From Halomonas sp. LR3S48 (GTDB lineage Bacteria; Pseudomonadota; Gammaproteobacteria; Pseudomonadales; Halomonadaceae): a stretch of DNA of 64,000 nucleotides. Below the pieces are notes generated by a model. The model was given only the letters and a program-made list of their open reading frames with translations. It did not search any database and was not told the origin of the DNA. Location of the stretch: contig NZ_CP107009.1 of the NCBI RefSeq assembly GCF_025725665.1, positions 1,240,001 to 1,304,000 on the forward strand, read 5' to 3'. The position numbers were made by a program, and so were the translations under genes. This document shows positions 1 to 8,943 of the stretch, piece by piece (position 1 is the stretch's first letter; each line of letters starts with the position of its first letter).

Positions 1-1902
1 GAAGATATCGCCCAGTTCCTCGGCAGAGAACAGGTAGAACAGCATCAGCACGTCGGCCTGCTTCGATGCCTTGTAGCGGTTGACGGAATCTCCCTCCGCC
101 TCGAGCAACCGGTCGAGACGGTGAATATCGCCATAGCGCTCGCGGTAGCCGGCCCAGTTGAACTCCTGCAGGTCCTCGTATCCCTCGAACTGGCTAGGAA
201 TGCCATCCGCATGGAACGGTACGTACAGGTTCTGGCTGAGCGTAATCCACCCGCTGATTTCCTCGTCCTCGAGGCCGAGGATATCGCTCAGCTCACCTCG
301 ACGACGCTCGCCGATGAGGTCGTAGACGTGGACCGCGCGAGCCAGTACCCAGGCGGCCATGACATTGGTATAAGCATTGTTGTCGAGCCCCGGCGTCTGC
401 GCGTCGGGATAGCGGTCGTGAAACTCGTCGGGTCCCATCACGCCACGAATGTCGTAGCGCTTGCGCTGCGGATTCCACGTGGCGGCGCTTCGCCAGAACC
501 GAGCGATCTCGAATAGCATCTCGGCGCCGAAGTAGGACAGAAATTCGCAATCCTCGGTAACCTCATAGTACCGCCATACGTTGTAGGCGATCGCGGCATT
601 GACGTGGCGCTGCAGGGAACTGTCGTCGGGCACCCAGCGCCCCGACTTGGGATTGAGATGTACCTGCTGGCTCTCTTCTCGCCCATCACTACCACTCTGC
701 CAAGGGTACATGGCACCTTGATACCCGGCTTTGCGCGCCAAGTGGCGAGCTTCTTCCAGACGCCGGTAGCGATACCGCAGCAGCGCGCGCGTGATCTCGG
801 GTATGCGATAGTTCAGGAAGGGAAAGATGAACAGCTCATCCCAGAAGATGTGCCCCCGATAGGCCTCGCCGTGAAGCCCGCGGGCCGGCACACCGGCGTC
901 AAGGTCGACGATGTGCGGCGAAACCGTTTGCAGCAGATGAAAAATGTGCAGGCGAAGGATCATCTGGGCGCGCCCACCTCCCTCGAGTTTCACATCGCAG
1001 CGCTGCCAGAGATGCTTCCAGAAACGTTGATGACTCGACAGCAGATCGTCGAATGCCCCCGCCCTGGACACCGACTGGCAAGCGGCGAGGCCGGGTTCGG
1101 CAATGGCCCAATCCCGTGATGCATGCATCGCCACGACTTTCTCGATTACGGCCTCGTCGCCTGGTGCAAGGTCGAGGGCCAGCTCATGGGCGATGTAGCC
1201 GGCCTCCTGCGATATTTGGCGCATGTTCTCCAATGTCTGGCCGTTTACGCGTAGGCGTGTACGTGCCGCTTGGGCGATGTGCAACCGGGAGTGACAGGTT
1301 TCGACTTGCAGGCGAACTGTGTCGTCGTAGGGAACATCCGTCGACAACGGCACCAGATGAGTGCTCGCCAGTTGACGGTATCGCTCGACGCCAGCATTGA
1401 TGACACGACCGTCCAGGGCCGAGCGAACCAAGACACGGCCTGTCCAGTTTTCAGGGCGCAGGCGCCACTCGATAGCCCCGATGTGGGGGTGGGCCATATG
1501 CACCAGACGTCGCGTCAGCAGACGAGTCTCACGCCCCTGATGGTCGCGAAAGAAGAGCTGGCGCTTGAGTATTCCCGCCTCGAGGTCAAGGGTCTGTAGG
1601 TAGTCGAGCAGTTCGACTGCCATCAGGTTGAACCAGTCGCCGCCGTCGGGACGAAACGTCAGGCAAAGCCAGTTGGGCAGGTTCACCAGGTCCTCGTTTT
1701 CGATCCCGCGGCCGGCGATCTCGGTCGTAAGCCGATTGTAGCCGCCGGCGAGATAGGTGCCCGGGTAATGGATTTCGCCCGCTTCCGCTTCCTCCGCGGC
1801 AGCTCGAGTCGCAAAGTAGCCGTTGCCCAACGTGCACAGCGCTTCACGCAGCCCTTCCTGGACGGGATCGAAGTGAAGGTAGTCGAGTGTCCAGTCGCTC
1901 AT
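1..1902 (-). CDS. GH65 disaccharide phosphorylase (kojibiose/trehalose/maltose phosphorylase family), 3' part beyond window
   Basis: Partial gene: 634 codons are visible and the frame runs off the left edge. GH65 enzymes phosphorolyse alpha-glucobioses (trehalose, maltose, kojibiose and others) to beta-glucose-1-phosphate and glucose in the cytoplasm. The N-terminal super-sandwich region (LGNGYFATR near residue 30) is followed by the (alpha/alpha)6 barrel. It carries the family signature GPDEFH with the general-acid Glu, then a DNNAYTN stretch. The ATG at 1902 overlaps the stop of the upstream HAD fusion (ATGA), so the two are translationally coupled. A beta-phosphoglucomutase domain directly upstream fits metabolism of the beta-G1P product. 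Which disaccharide is used cannot be read from the sequence. GH65 proteins are usually 750-800 residues, so roughly 120-160 residues are missing. Confidence 0.9.
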   Translation of the reverse strand, partial: MSDWTLDYLHFDPVQEGLREALCTLGNGYFATRAAAEEAEAGEIHYPGTYLAGGYNRLTTEIAGRGIENEDLVNLPNWLCLTFRPDGGDWFNLMAVELLDYLQTLDLEAGILKRQLFFRDHQGRETRLLTRRLVHMAHPHIGAIEWRLRPENWTGRVLVRSALDGRVINAGVERYRQLASTHLVPLSTDVPYDDTVRLQVETCHSRLHIAQAARTRLRVNGQTLENMRQISQEAGYIAHELALDLAPGDEAVIEKVVAMHASRDWAIAEPGLAACQSVSRAGAFDDLLSSHQRFWKHLWQRCDVKLEGGGRAQMILRLHIFHLLQTVSPHIVDLDAGVPARGLHGEAYRGHIFWDELFIFPFLNYRIPEITRALLRYRYRRLEEARHLARKAGYQGAMYPWQSGSDGREESQQVHLNPKSGRWVPDDSSLQRHVNAAIAYNVWRYYEVTEDCEFLSYFGAEMLFEIARFWRSAATWNPQRKRYDIRGVMGPDEFHDRYPDAQTPGLDNNAYTNVMAAWVLARAVHVYDLIGERRRGELSDILGLEDEEISGWITLSQNLYVPFHADGIPSQFEGYEDLQEFNWAGYRERYGDIHRLDRLLEAEGDSVNRYKASKQADVLMLFYLFSAEELGDIF

Positions 1903-3470
1903 GAGGGGGGTTCCAGCATGTCGGCCAGGCGCTCGAGAAAGCGCCCGACGCAAACGGTGTCGTTCAGTCGATAGCTGGCGGCGGTGACCTGGTAAGCATC
2001 ACCCACAAAGAGGCCGAGACCGCCAAGCTCATGCATCGCCACGAAGGCATCCTCGTCGGTCTCGTCGTCGCCGAGATAGATCGGCATGATGTCAGCCTGC
2101 GATAGGTCGAGGGCCTCGAGCAGCCAGAAGACGGCCTTGCCCTTGTCCCAAGGTAGCCGTGGGCGCAGCTCGAAGATCTTCTTGCCGCCTGTGCGTCTCA
2201 ACTGGGGAAGCGCTTCCGCGACTGACTCGACGGCCGCCAGTACGTGGTCCACGTCACTCTCGGCGACCAGCCGGTAATGGATGGCGATAGCAAAGCGCTT
2301 GCGCTCGACGAGCACCCCGGGGGTTCCGGCCAGGCGCTGCCGCAGTTGGGTCTCTGCGGTCTCCAGGTGCGGCATGAATTCGGCGGCGCGTTCATGTTGC
2401 ATGGAGAGCCCGCCGGGGCCAGTGATGTCGAATCCATGGCTTCCGGCATACACCAGGCTGCCGATGCCCACCAGGGCAGCCACGTTGGCGCGATCGCGAC
2501 CGCTGACGATAGCGACACTACAACGCTTGGCCAGGCGCTTGAGGGTGTGGCGCATGGTTTCGTCGAGTACGGCCAGTTCAGGCCGGTCGACGATAGGCGT
2601 TAGTGTGCCGTCATAATCGAGGAAGATCGCGGGAAGCCGGTGTTCCAGGCACTCGGCAATGGCATCGAAGCCAGCCAGCGCATCGGGTAATGGGGTCCCT
2701 TGCGCTGCTTCGAGCGGCAGCAGCTCGACCAGGTCGTCGATGACGATATCGGCTCCATGGGCCAGCAAGTCCTCGCGCTGCCCGGCACGGTCGACCCCGA
2801 TCACCAGACCGAAGCCCGCTCTGCTGGCGGCCTCTACCCCCGACTGGGCATCTTCCACGGCAAAGGCCCGTTCTGGCGGTATGGCGAGTAGGCTGGCGGC
2901 GTAGCTGAAGATGTCGGGGTGCGGCTTGCCCTTCAGTCCCAGTCGCTCCGAATCGATACCGTCGACTACAGCATCGAATAGATGGTGCACCCCCACCCTG
3001 GTGAGTATGTCGCGGGCATTCTTGCTGGACGACACCAGCGCTGTCTTGAGTCCTGCAGCACGAATCGACTCGATGAATGCGATTGAAGAGGTGAAAACCT
3101 CGACGTCATGCTTGGCCAGCAACTGCTCGAAAAAGCGCTGCTTGCGATTACCCAGGCCGCATACGGTTTCTCGGTCCGCACTGTCCTGCGGGGTGCCGAA
3201 TGGCAGGGGGATCCCGCGCGCTTCAAGGAAGCTGCGTACCCCCTCGTAGCGCGGCTTGCCGTCGATGTGGCGCCGATAATCCACGCTCGGATCGAATGCC
3301 GGAAACGCTGCTCTGCCTTGCTCGACCCGCTCTGCGCGATAGGCATCGAAGAGCCGCTGCCAGGCAAGACAATGCAGGCGGGCGCTATCGGTGACGACCC
3401 CATCCAGGTCGAACACCCCCGCCCGATAGCAAGTCAACGTCAGGTTGGGCTTTGAATGTGACTGTTTCAT
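1899..3470 (-). CDS. Fused HAD phosphatase: beta-phosphoglucomutase-like domain plus trehalose-6-phosphate phosphatase-like (OtsB) domain
   Basis: The protein has 523 aa. The N-terminal half is a HAD subfamily I protein with nucleophile motif DLDGVVTD near residue 21 and PHPDIF/EDAQSG motifs, typical of beta-phosphoglucomutase (beta-G1P to G6P). The C-terminal half starts with the second HAD motif DYDGTLTPIV near residue 290 and ends with GDDETDEDAF, typical of OtsB-type trehalose-phosphatases. I chose ATG 3470 because an AGGTG element lies a few bases upstream; a GTG at 3479 is in frame. It overlaps the GH65 gene by 4 bp. The order PGM, OtsB, GH65 is the domain order of the large mycobacterial protein OtsB1 (Rv2006). 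Whether the OtsB half is active on trehalose-6-P or is only structural is unknown. Confidence 0.88.
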   Translation of the reverse strand: MKQSHSKPNLTLTCYRAGVFDLDGVVTDSARLHCLAWQRLFDAYRAERVEQGRAAFPAFDPSVDYRRHIDGKPRYEGVRSFLEARGIPLPFGTPQDSADRETVCGLGNRKQRFFEQLLAKHDVEVFTSSIAFIESIRAAGLKTALVSSSKNARDILTRVGVHHLFDAVVDGIDSERLGLKGKPHPDIFSYAASLLAIPPERAFAVEDAQSGVEAASRAGFGLVIGVDRAGQREDLLAHGADIVIDDLVELLPLEAAQGTPLPDALAGFDAIAECLEHRLPAIFLDYDGTLTPIVDRPELAVLDETMRHTLKRLAKRCSVAIVSGRDRANVAALVGIGSLVYAGSHGFDITGPGGLSMQHERAAEFMPHLETAETQLRQRLAGTPGVLVERKRFAIAIHYRLVAESDVDHVLAAVESVAEALPQLRRTGGKKIFELRPRLPWDKGKAVFWLLEALDLSQADIMPIYLGDDETDEDAFVAMHELGGLGLFVGDAYQVTAASYRLNDTVCVGRFLERLADMLEPPS

Positions 3471-3598
3471 CGAAGTCACCTGGCCGTATTCGTTTTCATT
3501 CCCTGCTCCCTAAGTGTAGTGGGGCAGGGCGGCCACGTTTCCGACACTGTCATCTAGGCTGAAGGCATGGACTTCGTTCAAGGCGATAAGGCGGGGCT

Positions 3599-3808
3599 AT
3601 GCGAAAAGGCGAGGAAGTAAAGCACAAGGGACCACGCAGCAAGGGGATCTGGCTGGTCTGGCTCGTGGTCGCATTGTGTTATGCGGTTCCCTACACACTG
3701 CTCAGCGACCTGCCGCGCTGGTACGGCAGTTTCCTGTTCTGGGCGCTGGCGGGGTTGGCCGTCATCGTACTGAACGTCTATCTCACCCGCGACTTCAAGG
3801 ACCGGTGA
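3599..3808 (+). CDS. Small two-helix membrane protein, putative partner of the adjacent symporter (DUF3311-like)
   Basis: This 69-aa protein has a short basic N-terminus, two hydrophobic segments (about residues 17-36 and 43-61) and a charged tail. Its TGA stop lies one base before the GTG start of the sodium:solute symporter, so the two are translationally coupled. Small two-TM proteins of the DUF3311/DUF485 kind are commonly encoded immediately before SSS-family permeases and are thought to act as accessory subunits. The match to DUF3311 rests on size, topology and context rather than a diagnostic motif. Confidence 0.7.
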   Translation: MRKGEEVKHKGPRSKGIWLVWLVVALCYAVPYTLLSDLPRWYGSFLFWALAGLAVIVLNVYLTRDFKDR

Positions 3809-3809
3809 C

Positions 3810-5306
3810 GTGACCGTTTCCCTCGTGTGGTGGGCCATCGCGGGCTACCTGGCGATCGCCATTGTCATTGCCATTCTGTCGCGCCAGGGCAAGACGCAGG
3901 ACATGTCGAGCTACTTCCTCGGCAACCGGCAGATGAGCGGCTTCGTTTCCGCGCTCAGCTACAGCGCGACCACCTACAGCGCCTTCATGATGGTGGGGCT
4001 GGCAGGGCTGACCTACGCCGGCGGGGTCGGTGCGCTGGGGTTCGAGATCGTCTACTTCGCCGGGGTCTCGCTGGTGGCGGTATTCGGGCCGCGCTTCTGG
4101 GCCGTGGGCAAGGCCTTCGGTTTCGTCACCCCCAGCGAGATGCTGGGCCGGCGCTACGACAGCCGCGCAGTGGCGATCGTGGTGGCACTTTCCAACTGCC
4201 TGTTCCTGATTCCCTACGCGGCGGTGCAGCTCGCCGGCATCGGCTACCTGCTGCAGGGCACGACCAACGGCGCGGTGCCCTTCACCGCCGGCGTGCTGCT
4301 GGCCACGGCGCTGGCGCTGTTCTTCTCCTACATCGCCGGCATCCGTTCGGTGATGTGGACCGACTCGCTGCAGGCGATCATGATGATCGTGGCCTCCACG
4401 CTGGTGACCTTCCTGGTCATACAGGGGCTTGGCGGCTTCCAGGTGCTGTTCGATACGCTGGCCACGGAGCGCCCCGAGATGCTGGTGGTGCCGGGGGAGG
4501 GGCTGTTCACCTTCACCACCTTCCTGGGCCTGACCATTCCGTGGTTCTTCTTCAGCCTCTCCAATCCCCAGGTAAGCCAGCGCCTGTTCATGCCGGCGTC
4601 ACTAACGGCGATGCGCCGGATGCTGCTCGGCTTCCTGGTGTTCGGCTTCGTCTATACCCTGGTCTCGGTGCTGTGGGGGCTCTCGGCCATCGTCGCCTTT
4701 CCGGGGCTCGACAACGCCGACCTGGCCACGCCATCGCTGCTGACCTCCGGCTACGTGCCGCCCCTGCTGGGCGTGATCGTGATGATCGGCATCCTGGCGG
4801 CGGCGGTCTCGACCATCGACTCGATCATGCTGACGCTCTCCTCGATGGTGGCCCGCGATGTCTACGGTAATCTCAGGCCGGGCAGCAGCGAGGCGCGCCA
4901 GCTCGCCGTCGGCAAGTGGGTCATTCCGGTCATCGCACTGCTGGCGCTGGGGTTTGCCGAGCTGCAGTTGAGCCTGATCGCGGTGCTCTCGGTGGCTGCG
5001 TCGGCCGGGTTGGTCGCCGTGGTGCCGGCCATCATCGGGGCCTTCTACTGGCGCCGAGGCACCGCCCCCGGCGTGCTGGCAAGCGTCATCGTTGCCAGCG
5101 CCTTCGTGCTGTTCGTCTATGCCATCGGCAACAGTTTCCTGGGGCTGCCGGCAGGAGTGTGGGGCATCGTCGTGGCGAGCCTGACCTTCGTTGGTGTCAG
5201 CCTGGCGAGCCGGCCTGCGCATGCCGCGGCGGACGAATTCCTGGCCGCCGTACCGAAGCGACCCGGGCAGGCGTCGCGGGTGGTGGAGCAGGGCGGCGAG
5301 CACTAG
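3810..5306 (+). CDS. Sodium:solute symporter (SSS/SLC5 family)
   Basis: The protein has 498 aa, a normal length for SSS permeases, with about 13 hydrophobic segments. The N-terminal part has the SSS pattern (YFLGNRQMSG, then a Ser/Thr-rich helix SALSYSATTYSAFMMVG) and a later AAAVSTIDSIMLTLSSM helix containing conserved Na+-site hydroxyl residues. The start is GTG at 3810, one base after the stop of the small membrane protein. The substrate is not evident: monocarboxylate, pantothenate and urea carriers all look like this. The nicotinate phosphoribosyltransferase gene 48 bp downstream raises the possibility of a pyridine-type substrate, but that is inference from context only. Confidence 0.9.
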   Translation: MTVSLVWWAIAGYLAIAIVIAILSRQGKTQDMSSYFLGNRQMSGFVSALSYSATTYSAFMMVGLAGLTYAGGVGALGFEIVYFAGVSLVAVFGPRFWAVGKAFGFVTPSEMLGRRYDSRAVAIVVALSNCLFLIPYAAVQLAGIGYLLQGTTNGAVPFTAGVLLATALALFFSYIAGIRSVMWTDSLQAIMMIVASTLVTFLVIQGLGGFQVLFDTLATERPEMLVVPGEGLFTFTTFLGLTIPWFFFSLSNPQVSQRLFMPASLTAMRRMLLGFLVFGFVYTLVSVLWGLSAIVAFPGLDNADLATPSLLTSGYVPPLLGVIVMIGILAAAVSTIDSIMLTLSSMVARDVYGNLRPGSSEARQLAVGKWVIPVIALLALGFAELQLSLIAVLSVAASAGLVAVVPAIIGAFYWRRGTAPGVLASVIVASAFVLFVYAIGNSFLGLPAGVWGIVVASLTFVGVSLASRPAHAAADEFLAAVPKRPGQASRVVEQGGEH

Positions 5307-5354
5307 CCTGAACGGACAGACGCAAGCTCAACGATCACACAAACGGAAGGCGAC

Positions 5355-6554
5355 ATGGGCAAGACCTACCGCGAAGGGCCGATCATCCGGTCATTGCTGG
5401 ATACCGACTGGTACAAACTGACCATGATGCAGGGGGTCCATCACCAGTACCCCAACGCCAGCGTCACCTGGGAGTTCCGCTGTCGCGATGCCGAGCCCCT
5501 GGAACGCTACATACCCGAGATCCGCGAGCAGATCGACCGCTTGGCCACGCTGCAGCTGTCCCCCGCGGAGTCGGACTATCTGGCGAGCTTCGCCTACATG
5601 TCGCCCGATTTCATCCGCTTTCTGGAGCTGTTCCGCTTCCGGCCGGAGTACGTCCAGGTCGGCATGCAGGGCAGTGAGCTGTGCATCGTCATCGACGGCC
5701 CCTGGTCGCACAGCATTCTGTTCGAGATCGTGATACTCGCCATCATCAGCGAGGTACGCAATCGCACCCTCTATCCGGAAGTCGAGATCGACCAGGCAGT
5801 GGCCCAACTGCGCCGCAAGCTCGAGGCGCTGCGCGAGGCCTACACACCCGAACAACTTGCCGGCTTCAACCTGGCCGACTTCGGCACGCGGCGGCGCCTC
5901 TCCCAGCCGGTGCAGGAAGCGATCGTCGAGGTCATGGAGGCGGAATTCCCGGGCAATTTCGTCGGCACCAGCAACGTCGACATCGCGCGGCGGCACGACA
6001 TCAGCCCGATGGGCACCATGGCTCACGAATGGGTCATGGCACACCAGCAACTGGGCAGCCGCCTGGTGGACAGCCAGCGGGCCGCACTGGAGGCCTGGGT
6101 GCAGGAGTATCGTGGCTACCTGGGCATTGCGCTGACCGACACGGTCACCCTCGATGCCTTCCTGCGCGATTTTGACCTTTACTTCGCCAAGCTCTTCGAT
6201 GGGCTGCGCCACGACAGTGGCGACCCGCTGTGGTTCGCCGAGAAGTGCATTCAGCACTACGAGTCGCTGGGCATCGATCCAAGAACCAAGACGCTGATCT
6301 TCAGCGACAGCCTGACCTTCAACAAGGCCATGCACATCAAGACGGCGCTGGAGGGGCGCATCCGCACCAGCTTCGGCATCGGCACCAACCTGACCTGTGA
6401 CGTGCCCGGAGTTAAGCCGATGAACATCGTGATCAAGATGGTTTCGTGCAACGGCCAGCCGGTAGCCAAGATATCCGATTCGCCGGGCAAGACCATGTCG
6501 CGCGACGAGAGCTACGTGCGCTATCTCAAGCACGTCTTCGGCGTGGCGGCGTAG
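5355..6554 (+). CDS. pncB: Nicotinate phosphoribosyltransferase
   Basis: The protein has 399 aa, the family's usual length. It converts nicotinate plus PRPP to nicotinate mononucleotide with ATP hydrolysis (Preiss-Handler NAD salvage, cytoplasmic). The start region [13 protein letters not shown], the [10 protein letters not shown] motif with the presumed phosphorylated His (about residue 224), LRHDSGDP and [10 protein letters not shown] are all characteristic of PncB. It begins 48 bp after the symporter stop on the same strand with a purine-rich stretch (GGAAGG) before the ATG, so co-transcription with the transporter is plausible. Confidence 0.96.
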   Translation: MGKTYREGPIIRSLLDTDWYKLTMMQGVHHQYPNASVTWEFRCRDAEPLERYIPEIREQIDRLATLQLSPAESDYLASFAYMSPDFIRFLELFRFRPEYVQVGMQGSELCIVIDGPWSHSILFEIVILAIISEVRNRTLYPEVEIDQAVAQLRRKLEALREAYTPEQLAGFNLADFGTRRRLSQPVQEAIVEVMEAEFPGNFVGTSNVDIARRHDISPMGTMAHEWVMAHQQLGSRLVDSQRAALEAWVQEYRGYLGIALTDTVTLDAFLRDFDLYFAKLFDGLRHDSGDPLWFAEKCIQHYESLGIDPRTKTLIFSDSLTFNKAMHIKTALEGRIRTSFGIGTNLTCDVPGVKPMNIVIKMVSCNGQPVAKISDSPGKTMSRDESYVRYLKHVFGVAA

Positions 6555-6611
6555 TGTTCACGCACGACGGCTAAGGTGAAAAAAGGGGAAAAGCGTGGAC
6601 CAGAACGAGCG

Positions 6612-6633
6612 GGCAGGCCGGGATCGGCCTGCC
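6612..6633. terminator. GC-rich hairpin between convergent pncB and DUF892 genes
   Basis: A perfect 9-bp stem GGCAGGCCG / CGGCCTGCC with a GGAT loop lies between two convergent genes. No T-run follows on either strand, so it is at best a weak bidirectional terminator or mRNA 3' end stabiliser. Confidence 0.45.
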
Positions 6634-6648
6634 GCGAGGTAAAAGCGC

Positions 6649-7140
6649 TTAGCTCGCCTTCCTGTTGATGTCCTGCTTGGCCATCTTGCTCAGCTTGTCA
6701 TCGGTGGCCTTCTCCTCCTTGAGCGTTTCGGCCAGGATCTGCTTGGCCTTGGTGTGGCCCAACTGCTCGGCGAGTTCGCACAGCGTGCCGTAGGTGGCGA
6801 TCTCGAAATGCTCCACTTTCTGAGCCGCGGCGATCAGGGCGGCATCGCGCAGCGGGCCCTTCTCGGTGGCGTCGATCAGATCCTCTCCTTCCTGGATCAG
6901 GCTCTCCATGGCATGGCTCTTGAGACGCTTGACCCGAATGTCGGGAATGGAGTCGGCTGCCTGCTCAATGCGCTCCAACTGACCCTGGGTTTCCTCGAGG
7001 TGGTGCTCGAACGCCTCGACCAGCTTCGGGTCATCGGCGGCACGGGCCATCTTGGGCAAGGCGCGGGTGATCTGTTTCTCGGCGCTGTTGGTTTCCGACA
7101 GCATGCGCGTGAACAGTTCCTGAGGGTTATTGATCTTCAT
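6649..7140 (-). CDS. Ferritin-like DUF892 (YciE/YciF family) protein
   Basis: This 163-aa, wholly helical, Glu/Lys-rich protein begins with the family's typical QELFTRMLSETNSAEKQITRALPKM stretch (split here: QELFTRML, AEKQI, ALPKM). It contains repeated E-x6-H spacing (FEHHLEETQGQLERIE, VEHFEIATYGTL) expected for a di-iron four-helix bundle. YciF-like proteins are induced by osmotic or general stress, and their biochemical role is poorly defined. The start ATG is preceded on the minus strand by an AGGAGGATCC ribosome-binding site. It is a single-gene unit, convergent with pncB. Confidence 0.9.
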   Translation of the reverse strand: MKINNPQELFTRMLSETNSAEKQITRALPKMARAADDPKLVEAFEHHLEETQGQLERIEQAADSIPDIRVKRLKSHAMESLIQEGEDLIDATEKGPLRDAALIAAAQKVEHFEIATYGTLCELAEQLGHTKAKQILAETLKEEKATDDKLSKMAKQDINRKAS

Positions 7141-7446
7141 GGATCCTCCTTTTTGCTTGGTAACGCATTCCTTTGTCTCGCTTCTACAACGTAGCAGGCT
7201 TCGGCTTTTATACGGTTTTCATCGGTTGCTTTATGTGACTGAGCACTTGCGATGTAAGTGCTGCCGGTCAATCGCTGCCGTCCTCGAGCGGCTCAAGGCG
7301 CATCAGCTTGCCGTCTTCCTCGTCGGTGAGGGCGTGGGGCTCATCGTCATCAAGGCTTGGCAACCTCGCCCACGCGTTAGCGCAGCCTCGGCGGGGCAAC
7401 TATAACTGTGGGCAAGGAGCCTGACTTGCCGGCGGAAGGAGTCGTT
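7141..7446. other. Intergenic region, 306 bp, between divergent DUF892 and Rieske-oxidoreductase genes
   Basis: No convincing coding frame or RNA is seen. It contains the divergent promoters by position. The only clear element is an AAGGAG ribosome-binding site at about 7435-7440 for the rightward gene. Confidence 0.5.
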
Positions 7447-8937
7447 ATGGAACCGATATGGAAGCTGGGCAGCCGCGGCATAGCCGAACACCCCTCCCTG
7501 GCCGAAGATATCGAGGTGGACGTCGCCGTCATCGGTGCCGGGATCACCGGGCTCACCGCGGCGCTGGCGCTGGCCGAAGCGGGGCAGCGGGTCATGGTGC
7601 TGGAGGCGGCCACGGTGGGGGCCGGTGCAACGGGTGGTTCCACCGGCAATCTCTACGCCACGCTGGCCTCGGGGCAGGCGCCGCTGCATCGCAAGTGGGG
7701 CGACCAGGTGGCGGCCGAGGTGGTTCGGGCCAGGGCCGAAGCCGTCGATCATATCGAGGCGACGATCGAACGTCTTGGCATCGATTGTCAGTTCAAGCGT
7801 CAGCCGGTCTATCGCCTGTCGATGGGAGACCGGCAGCATTCCCGACACGACCTGAACGATGAACTCGACGCGCTGGTCAGCGCCGGGCTCGGCGCCGAGA
7901 TGACGGATGGGCCAGGGCTACCCTTCGACAGCTGGGGCATCCGTATTCCCAACCAGGCCCAGTTCAACCCGCTGCACTACGTCCAGGGCTTGGCCAGCCG
8001 ACTGCTCGACGAAGGTGTGGTGATCCATCAGCACAGCCCGGTGCGCGAGATCGACGCGAGCAAGGGGCTGGTCAGAACCAATGAGGCCAGCATCGCCGCG
8101 AAGCACATCGTGCAGGCGACTCATACGCCCAAGGGCATCAGCCTGGTGCAGGCGGGCATGCTCGTATCGCGTGAGTATGCCGTCGGCGCCAGGCTGCGTA
8201 GCGGCGAGTATCCCGAAGGCATCATCTGGGTTCTCGACCCCTTCCACTCGCTGCGCAGCTATCGGCACGGCGATGAGCAATACCTGATGGTGATCGGCGA
8301 GAAGCACAAGACCGGGGAGCATCACGAGGACTACTACCAGAAGCTGCGTGCCTACCTCGAGAGCCATTTCGATATCGAGGCGTTCACGCATCAGTGGTCT
8401 GCCCAGCAGTACGGTTCACCGGACGGGCTGCCCTACATCGGCCGCATGCACGGCCACGGCAATCTCTACATGGCCACCGGTTTCGCCGCCGATGGCCTGG
8501 TATGGGGCACGCTGGCCGGCACGATCATCGCCGACCAGATCCTCGAACGCGACAATCCCTGGCAGGCACGCTTCGGAGCACGGCGCATCACGCCGGGCAA
8601 ATCGGCGCTGCAGTACGCGCGGGAAAACGTCACCGTGACCAAGCACATGGTCAAGGATTACCTGGGTACCGAGAAGCTGGATACCTTCGATGTCATCGCG
8701 CCAGGGCAAGGTCGGGTCGCCACCGTGGATGGCGATAAACTCGCCATCCATCGCACCGAGGCTGGCGAGCTCAAGGTGCTCTCCGCGGTGTGCCCGCACA
8801 TGAAGTGCATCGTGCACTGGAACCCCAGCGAGTCGACCTGGGATTGCCCCTGCCACGGCAGCCGCTTCGATACCGAAGGCGAGGTAATCGAAGGGCCGGC
8901 CTACCACCCCCTGGCGAAGCCGGAGGGGCGAGCTTAG
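7447..8937 (+). CDS. FAD-dependent oxidoreductase with C-terminal Rieske [2Fe-2S] domain
   Basis: The protein has 496 aa. An N-terminal DAO-type FAD domain has the dinucleotide motif IGAGITGLTAALALAEAG at about residues 29-46. Later the DGLPYIGR and ATGFAADGLVWG motifs close the FAD fold. A C-terminal Rieske domain has CPHMKC and, about 16 residues later, CPCHGSRF, which supply the Cys-x-His and Cys-x-x-His cluster ligands. This is the architecture of the 'FAD-dependent oxidoreductase with Rieske' family whose substrates are mostly unknown. I chose ATG 7447 rather than an upstream frame extension because AAGGAG sits 6 bases before it. It is convergent with the GlxA-type regulator and separated from it by 6 bp. 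Confidence 0.9.
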   Translation: MEPIWKLGSRGIAEHPSLAEDIEVDVAVIGAGITGLTAALALAEAGQRVMVLEAATVGAGATGGSTGNLYATLASGQAPLHRKWGDQVAAEVVRARAEAVDHIEATIERLGIDCQFKRQPVYRLSMGDRQHSRHDLNDELDALVSAGLGAEMTDGPGLPFDSWGIRIPNQAQFNPLHYVQGLASRLLDEGVVIHQHSPVREIDASKGLVRTNEASIAAKHIVQATHTPKGISLVQAGMLVSREYAVGARLRSGEYPEGIIWVLDPFHSLRSYRHGDEQYLMVIGEKHKTGEHHEDYYQKLRAYLESHFDIEAFTHQWSAQQYGSPDGLPYIGRMHGHGNLYMATGFAADGLVWGTLAGTIIADQILERDNPWQARFGARRITPGKSALQYARENVTVTKHMVKDYLGTEKLDTFDVIAPGQGRVATVDGDKLAIHRTEAGELKVLSAVCPHMKCIVHWNPSESTWDCPCHGSRFDTEGEVIEGPAYHPLAKPEGRA

Positions 8938-8943
8938 CCCTTC

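Noticed and set aside
5391..6533. A 380-codon minus-strand frame
   Set aside because: It is antisense to pncB, which has unmistakable catalytic motifs.
6612..6633. A strong rho-independent terminator after pncB
   Set aside because: The hairpin is perfect but there is no T-run on either strand, so it is listed only as a weak candidate.
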